This document shows, in pieces, positions 6,059-10,251 of a DNA stretch of 10,251 nt. The position numbers and the translations under genes were made by a program. Position 1 is the stretch's first letter. Each line of letters starts with the position of its first letter. The notes below the pieces were generated by a model. It worked only from the letters and a program-made list of their open reading frames with translations, did not search any database and had not been told where the DNA came from. Origin of the DNA: Mucilaginibacter sp. (GTDB lineage Bacteria; Bacteroidota; Bacteroidia; Sphingobacteriales; Sphingobacteriaceae); the NCBI GenBank assembly GCA_019235595.1, contig JAFAKI010000207.1, forward strand, positions 1 through 10,251, in the 5' to 3' direction.

Positions 6059-7048
6059 TTACTCAGCCGCCCATATCGCATCCAGAAACCAATTTTTGCT
6101 GTCAAAAAATAGCTCTACAGGTTTAAAGCCCGCCTTTTCGGCCATCTGGCCGGTTTGCAATACGGTAAACTTCTGGGATATTTCCATAAAGATGTATTCG
6201 TCTTTCTGAAAATGGATGTGCTTGTTGCCTATGGTTACGATCTGATCCTCCTGGCTTACCAGGTAGCTTTTACAAGCGCCTGATTCCGGGTCATAGGTTG
6301 GATAATGTTCAAATTTGGTCAGGTCGAAATCTCCTCCTAATTCACGGTTTATTCTTTCCAATAAATTCAGGTTGAAACGTTTGGTGATGCCTCCCTTGTC
6401 GTTGTAGGCAGCTAATATGGTTGCGGGGTTCTTTTTCAAATCTATCCCGATCAGCACCATATCATCTTCATTCAGATGGTTCCGCAATTCTTTACAGAAA
6501 TTGATGGCATCAGGTACCGGCATGTTACCGATGTTGGAACCCAAAAACAGTATGACTTTCCGCCTGTCGGATGCAACAGCGGCCTGTTTAAGCATATTGA
6601 AATATTCACCATTAAGACCGTGGATTTTTATACCCGGAAGGGTAACCGGCAGCGTAACATTCAGGTAAGAGATCACGTTACCAGAAATATCGATTGGCAT
6701 ATAGGTAAAATCCGCCTTTTGTTCCAAAAGATGTTTAAGCAGGTAGGATGATTTCATCGCATCGCCTGCACCTAATTCGATTAGATCGAAAGGACTACCA
6801 TCTGCCATAATGGCTTTACATATCTCAGCTGTTTTGGTCGAAAATATTTCCAGTTCGCAATTGGTAGGGTAATATTCCTCACAATTCATCAGCTCCTGGA
6901 AAAGCTTGTCGCCGTTGGCGTCATAAAAATATTTGGAGTTTAGGCGCTTAGGGCTCGACCTTAAACCATTGATAACGTCATCAAAAAACTGGTTCGTTTT
7001 CAGATTAACCGTGTCATTCAAACTTGATTGGAGCATGTAAATAGCCAT
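6059..7048 (-). CDS. egtD: L-histidine N-alpha-methyltransferase EgtD
   Basis: A 329-residue cytosolic SAM-dependent enzyme that trimethylates the alpha-amino group of histidine to give hercynine, the first step of ergothioneine synthesis. The SAM site is visible as DLIELGAGDAMKS (88-100), with the PID segment at 118-120. FLGSNIGN (168-175) carries the substrate-binding Asn. AAYNDKGGITKRFN (213-226) and ELGGDFD follow the family pattern. FMEISQKF (287-294) keeps Glu289 and Ser291, which match the imidazole-binding Glu and Ser of mycobacterial EgtD. By my remembered alignment, the mycobacterial substrate-site methionine falls on Ser261 here. Length fits the family. The start at 7048 is 22 nt past the egtB stop; an in-frame ATG at 7036 is an alternative. 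It is the last gene of the operon. Confidence 0.95.
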   Translation of the reverse strand: MAIYMLQSSLNDTVNLKTNQFFDDVINGLRSSPKRLNSKYFYDANGDKLFQELMNCEEYYPTNCELEIFSTKTAEICKAIMADGSPFDLIELGAGDAMKSSYLLKHLLEQKADFTYMPIDISGNVISYLNVTLPVTLPGIKIHGLNGEYFNMLKQAAVASDRRKVILFLGSNIGNMPVPDAINFCKELRNHLNEDDMVLIGIDLKKNPATILAAYNDKGGITKRFNLNLLERINRELGGDFDLTKFEHYPTYDPESGACKSYLVSQEDQIVTIGNKHIHFQKDEYIFMEISQKFTVLQTGQMAEKAGFKPVELFFDSKNWFLDAIWAAE

Positions 7049-7070
7049 GTTTTCAGGTTTCTATATAATG

Positions 7071-8225
7071 TTATTGAGCAAGACGTATGCCAGTAAATTG
7101 CCATTGCAGGTGCGTTTGAAAGAAATTGCGATATGTGACGCGTTCATGACCCGGCGAAGTCACTTCCGACGCTCCTCTCAAAACCTGCTGGTTCACCATA
7201 AATTTGCCATTGTACTCACCTATGGCTCCCGGCGCTTTCACAAAACCCGGGTAAGGCAGATATGCGCTTTCGGTCCACTCCCATCGGTAGCCCCAATTGA
7301 ACTTGTCTGCAGCTGCTTCCCATTCAAATTCGGTAGGCAACCGTAACCCTTTCCACGCGGCATAGGCCGACGCTTCGAAATAGCTGATATGGGTAAGCGC
7401 ATCCTTGGGATTTAATAGCTGAAGACCGTGATAAGTATAGTTATGCCACTCCCCATCAATCTGGTGCCAGTATAGCGGTGCTACCACTTGATTTTTGTTA
7501 ACCCAATCCCAACCCTCTGCGTGCCAATGCCTGAAGTTTTGGTAGCCGCCATCGTTTATAAACTCCAGGTATTCGTGGTTTGAAACCAATGCCGGACTTA
7601 TCCCATAAGCATTCAAATAAACCTTATGCCTGCCCAGTTCATTATCAAAGCAAAAGCTATCACCGTGGTGACCGATCCCATAAATACCTTCTTCCATTTT
7701 TATGAAATCAGCATCAGCAGGTTCTGCTGGTTTGGGCGAGTTATATTCTTTTGAATAGGCAGGAAACAAGGGATTATGCCCGAGGATATATTTAATATCG
7801 GTGTACAAAAGTTCCTGATGCTGCTCCTCGTGGTTGAGGCCGAGTATCAGCAGTTCCTTTACATCGTCTGAAATATCACCGCTCAAAAATTTATCCATTG
7901 CTTCATCTACGTATTCGCGATACTTGTAGATGTCCGCTACAGTAGGTCTGCTCAAATTTCCCCGGTCGGTGCGTATTACTCTTGTGCCGACAGTCTCATA
8001 ATAGCTATTGAATACGAAATTATACTGGGGATCGAAATCCTGGTAGCCCATAAAATAAGGTTTCAGAATAAAGGTTTCGAAAAACCATGAGGTATGCCCC
8101 AAATGCCATTTAGGCGGACTAACATCTGCAATGGGCTGCACTACATAGTCTTCCGTTTGCAAGGGGGCGCAAATTTGCTCGGTCCGTTTCCGGACTGCTT
8201 TATATCTATCAGAAAGTTTTATCAT
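7071..8225 (-). CDS. egtB: Ergothioneine biosynthesis sulfoxide synthase EgtB
   Basis: A 384-residue non-heme iron enzyme that couples hercynine with cysteine or gamma-glutamylcysteine using O2 to form the sulfoxide precursor of ergothioneine. The N-terminal DinB-like domain carries WHLGHTSWFFETF (40-52) and NHEEQHQE (131-138). H132 and H136, with one of H41/H44, form the expected three-histidine iron site. FNSYYETVG (72-80) and RGNLSRPT (88-95) are family hallmarks. The C-terminal formylglycine-enzyme-like domain shows ALVSNHEYLEFI, LRLPTEFEWEAA, WEWTESAY and the terminal FTGIRLA. Length is typical for the shorter Bacteroidota-type enzymes. Which thiol donor is used cannot be read from the sequence. 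The ATG overlaps the stop of the transporter gene as ATGA, implying translational coupling. egtD follows 22 nt downstream. Confidence 0.95.
   Translation of the reverse strand: MIKLSDRYKAVRKRTEQICAPLQTEDYVVQPIADVSPPKWHLGHTSWFFETFILKPYFMGYQDFDPQYNFVFNSYYETVGTRVIRTDRGNLSRPTVADIYKYREYVDEAMDKFLSGDISDDVKELLILGLNHEEQHQELLYTDIKYILGHNPLFPAYSKEYNSPKPAEPADADFIKMEEGIYGIGHHGDSFCFDNELGRHKVYLNAYGISPALVSNHEYLEFINDGGYQNFRHWHAEGWDWVNKNQVVAPLYWHQIDGEWHNYTYHGLQLLNPKDALTHISYFEASAYAAWKGLRLPTEFEWEAAADKFNWGYRWEWTESAYLPYPGFVKAPGAIGEYNGKFMVNQQVLRGASEVTSPGHERVTYRNFFQTHLQWQFTGIRLAQ
8222..8225 (-). other. ATGA stop/start overlap, transporter gene to egtB
   Basis: The TGA of the permease/binding-protein gene shares bases with the egtB ATG. 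With no visible Shine-Dalgarno for egtB, ribosomes ending the first gene probably restart on the second. This fixes the egtB start and ties expression of the two proteins. Confidence 0.8.
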
Positions 8226-9799
8226 TGGTTGCTCTCCAAATACCTTTTCAGGTCTGAAATTGTTTTAATATTTAGTTCTTTGGCTTGTTTTTCACGCATC
8301 ATCAGCGCGTAGGCATTGTTAAAGCCAATAGGTTTAAGCCATTTGATGCCATACTTCTTCTCAAACTCGCCAGCCACATAGCTATAGGTTTTATTGTTAT
8401 CTGTAATTAAAGAATCTATTGTTTTTGATGAAGGTTGAAGAATAGCCAACAAACCTGTCCCGGTATATTCAGGGTATAGATCAATCTGGTTATTATTCAA
8501 GGCATCAAAACATATTTTTGTGCCGCCCAGCCCAGTTTTGGTAGATACGTCATAATCGGTATAACCCTTTATCAGCAAGGTATACATGCTTGCGAGTATA
8601 TATTGCTCGCCAAAAATTTTTGAGCCGATACATACTACCCCGTTATTACCATTTCGTGAAGGCTTCAAAAGTCCGTTCATTCTCAAGAAATCTGCGGCTA
8701 CTTTTTCAGGAGTCTGATGCAAGTAGTCGGTACGGTAATTCAGATCAGACATAATGGAATCGGTGATCCTGCCTGCCAACAGATTAAGTGTCTTCTCTAA
8801 ATCCGGGAATCTTGTCAAAGCATCTTCACGAACTATCGGTGCTGCATAATAAGGCGGGAATATTTTTTTGTCGTCATCTAAAACGATTAAACTGTAGGCT
8901 TTTAAACGGCCGTCGGTGGAATAGCCGCTGATCACATCCAACTGTTTCTCATAAGCCGCTTTGTACATTACGGCATCACCGATCACGATGGGGTGGACTT
9001 TTAACCCGTACTTGCTTTCCAGGCCAAGGTTACCATCCTGCCTTCCCATAAATTCAGGTGTAAAACCGGCAGTCAGTTTTCCGCCATAAGCAGCCGACGG
9101 AATAAAGTAAAAAGACGCCAGCACTATCAGTAGCAGTGGCAAGGCAGCAGTGGCAGTTTTTAGCTTTCGGAGATTAAGATACTGCAATCGCGACAGCAAA
9201 AAATCAAACAAAATCGCCAGTAAAGCGGCAGGAATAGCTCCGGCCAAAATCATATTGGTATTGTTGAGCGATATACCACCGAAAATAAACTCACCCAGAC
9301 CGCCAGCAGCAATGTACGAGGCCAACGTAGCAACCCCAACATTGATAACTGTTGCAGTACGTATCCCAGCTAATATTACGGGCATAGCTAACGGTAGTTC
9401 CACTTTAAAAAGAATTTGCCATTTATTCATCCCCATTGCGAGCGCGGCCTCTTTTACTGCCACATCAACCCCAGTAATGCCCGTATAAGTATTTCTGATA
9501 ATGGGTAAAAGTGCATATAACAGTAAAGCAACGATAGCGGGCCTTACACCAATACCCAGCAGCGGGATCATAAACCCCAAAAGTGCGATGCTCGGAATGG
9601 TTTGCAAAACCCCGGCTATTCCTAATACTATGCCCGAAAGATATCTTTTACGCGTTATCCAGATACCCAAAGGCAACCCAATTACCACTGCTATGATGAG
9701 CGAAATAAATGTCAAGCCGATATGCTGCAAAGTTTGCATGAGCAGCTTATCGCTTTGCTGCCGCATAAACTCCCATAAGGTTTGCTGATGCTCATTCAT
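8222..9799 (-). CDS. EgtU/OpuC-type ABC permease fused to a circularly permuted substrate-binding domain
   Basis: A 525-residue fusion. Residues 1-205 form the permease, with several spans and the EAA loop (EAALAMGMNKWQILFKVELP, 117-136) that docks on the ATPase. A last span at about 217-235 leads into a periplasmic binding domain of the OpuAC/ProX type. Its halves are swapped. Residues 239-377 (AGFTPEFMGRQDG, SGYSTDGRLKAYSL, DDDKKIFPPYYAAPIVR) are normally the C-terminal half. Residues 386-525 (VVCIGSKIFGEQYI, LGGTKICFDALNNNQIDLYP, EYTGT, IGFNNAYAL, ending ISDLKRYLE) are normally the N-terminal half. All parts are present in one frame. The wording resembles EgtU more than generic betaine binders, and the neighbours are egtB and egtD, so ergothioneine or hercynine is the likely cargo. 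Choline or glycine betaine remains possible. It overlaps both neighbours by 4 nt. Confidence 0.88.
   Translation of the reverse strand: MNEHQQTLWEFMRQQSDKLLMQTLQHIGLTFISLIIAVVIGLPLGIWITRKRYLSGIVLGIAGVLQTIPSIALLGFMIPLLGIGVRPAIVALLLYALLPIIRNTYTGITGVDVAVKEAALAMGMNKWQILFKVELPLAMPVILAGIRTATVINVGVATLASYIAAGGLGEFIFGGISLNNTNMILAGAIPAALLAILFDFLLSRLQYLNLRKLKTATAALPLLLIVLASFYFIPSAAYGGKLTAGFTPEFMGRQDGNLGLESKYGLKVHPIVIGDAVMYKAAYEKQLDVISGYSTDGRLKAYSLIVLDDDKKIFPPYYAAPIVREDALTRFPDLEKTLNLLAGRITDSIMSDLNYRTDYLHQTPEKVAADFLRMNGLLKPSRNGNNGVVCIGSKIFGEQYILASMYTLLIKGYTDYDVSTKTGLGGTKICFDALNNNQIDLYPEYTGTGLLAILQPSSKTIDSLITDNNKTYSYVAGEFEKKYGIKWLKPIGFNNAYALMMREKQAKELNIKTISDLKRYLESNQ
9796..9799 (-). other. ATGA stop/start overlap, ABC ATPase gene to permease gene
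   Basis: The TGA of the ATPase gene overlaps the permease ATG by 4 nt, the same arrangement as at 8222-8225. It fixes the permease start and supports a single coupled transcription and translation unit. Confidence 0.8.
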
Positions 9800-10251
9800 G
9801 CGCGGCCGTTTTGATATTTGTAAAATGCAGCTATCAAGTGCTCAAACCCCACCGATAGGGTTTCATTTTCATGGGTAATATTCAGATGATCGACCTGTTG
9901 AGATTTGAAATTTTCTAAACCCGACCAAACCGATATATCAGCTTGCAGACTTCCGCTATTTCGCGCTTTTGTGTGTGGTAATAAACTCCAGATATCCCTG
10001 ATGAGCACCGCTTTAAATTCCAGTTGCAACTGTTGTTCTTTCAAAAACGATTCGACAAACGGATTAGCTGGTTTGTATAGCAAGTCGGTAGGTGTCCCAA
10101 TCTGCACAATCTTTCCTTTATCCATCAGGCAAATCCGGTCGCCCAATTCAAAAGCCTCCTGCACATCGTGTGTTACCATGATAATGGTTTTTCGCTTTAG
10201 TTCGTCCAAAGCTTTGAACTCAGCATGAATTTTTGACCGGGTCACATTATC
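9796..10251 (-). CDS. ABC transporter ATP-binding protein, C-terminal part (EgtV/OpuCA type)
   Basis: Only the last 151 residues lie in the window; the frame enters open from the right edge with Asp-Asn-Val, as expected just after the D-loop. A GTG at 10245 is internal to the protein, not its start. The switch histidine is seen in TIIMVTHDVQEAF, followed by LGDRICLMDKGKIVQIGTP and the NPFVESFL segment typical of betaine-class importers. Walker A, Q-loop, signature and Walker B lie outside. After the nucleotide-binding domain comes a tail of about 80 residues (LQLEFKAVLIRDIWSLLP onward). CBS pairs occupy this place in OpuCA, but this tail is too short for a pair and not clearly CBS. It powers the permease encoded directly downstream, with which it overlaps by 4 nt. 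Confidence 0.9.
   Translation of the reverse strand, partial: DNVTRSKIHAEFKALDELKRKTIIMVTHDVQEAFELGDRICLMDKGKIVQIGTPTDLLYKPANPFVESFLKEQQLQLEFKAVLIRDIWSLLPHTKARNSGSLQADISVWSGLENFKSQQVDHLNITHENETLSVGFEHLIAAFYKYQNGRA

Noticed and set aside
8222..9799. Frameshift or mis-assembly as the cause of the swapped binding-domain halves
   Set aside because: One uninterrupted frame covers the permease and both halves, each half is complete, and both flanking genes join it by clean ATGA overlaps.
9796..10245. GTG at 10245 as the start of a small separate protein
   Set aside because: The frame stays open upstream to the window edge and the sequence continues the ABC ATPase after its D-loop, so this is an internal codon.
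1..10251. tRNA, rRNA, CRISPR array, insertion sequence or phage genes
   Set aside because: No cloverleaf, regular spacer array, transposase motif or terminal inverted repeat of insertion-sequence size was seen on either strand by reading.

Overview
The window looks like chromosomal DNA of a Bacteroidota member, most likely Sphingobacteriaceae (Mucilaginibacter or Pedobacter type). The evidence is TAnnTTTG promoter boxes, no clear Shine-Dalgarno sequences, DUF2306, WG-repeat and YARHG proteins, a lipoprotein of Bacteroidota style, and short palindromic intergenic repeats. The assignment is by inspection only; no database was searched.

Layout, left to right. (1) 1-404, minus: a stand-alone CheY-like receiver, cut by the window edge. 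(2) 405-692: intergenic DNA with GC-rich hairpin repeats and promoter boxes facing both ways. (3) 693-1355, plus: a small lipoprotein. (4) 1369-4068, minus: a likely three-gene unit, WG/YARHG membrane-anchored protein -> DUF2306 membrane protein -> 48-residue glycine-rich membrane peptide. (5) 4122-5021, minus: an AraC-family regulator, divergent from (6) 5145-5963, plus: a phytanoyl-CoA-dioxygenase-like Fe(II)/2-oxoglutarate oxygenase. An 8-bp inverted repeat lies between them. (7) 5964-6058: a palindromic repeat and hairpin between converging genes. (8) 6059-10251, minus: a tightly packed operon, ABC ATPase (partial) -> permease fused to a substrate-binding domain -> EgtB -> EgtD.

The operon is the main interest. 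EgtD trimethylates histidine to hercynine, and EgtB oxidatively joins a cysteine-type thiol to hercynine, the central steps of ergothioneine synthesis. Upstream, and translationally coupled through two ATGA overlaps, sits an OpuC/EgtUV-type importer. Its binding domain is built from the usual parts, but the two halves are in reverse order: the normally C-terminal half follows the membrane domain directly, and the normally N-terminal half ends the protein. This is a circular permutation within one intact frame. Together the locus predicts a module that makes ergothioneine and also takes up ergothioneine, hercynine or a related betaine. No EgtA, EgtC or EgtE candidate lies in the window.
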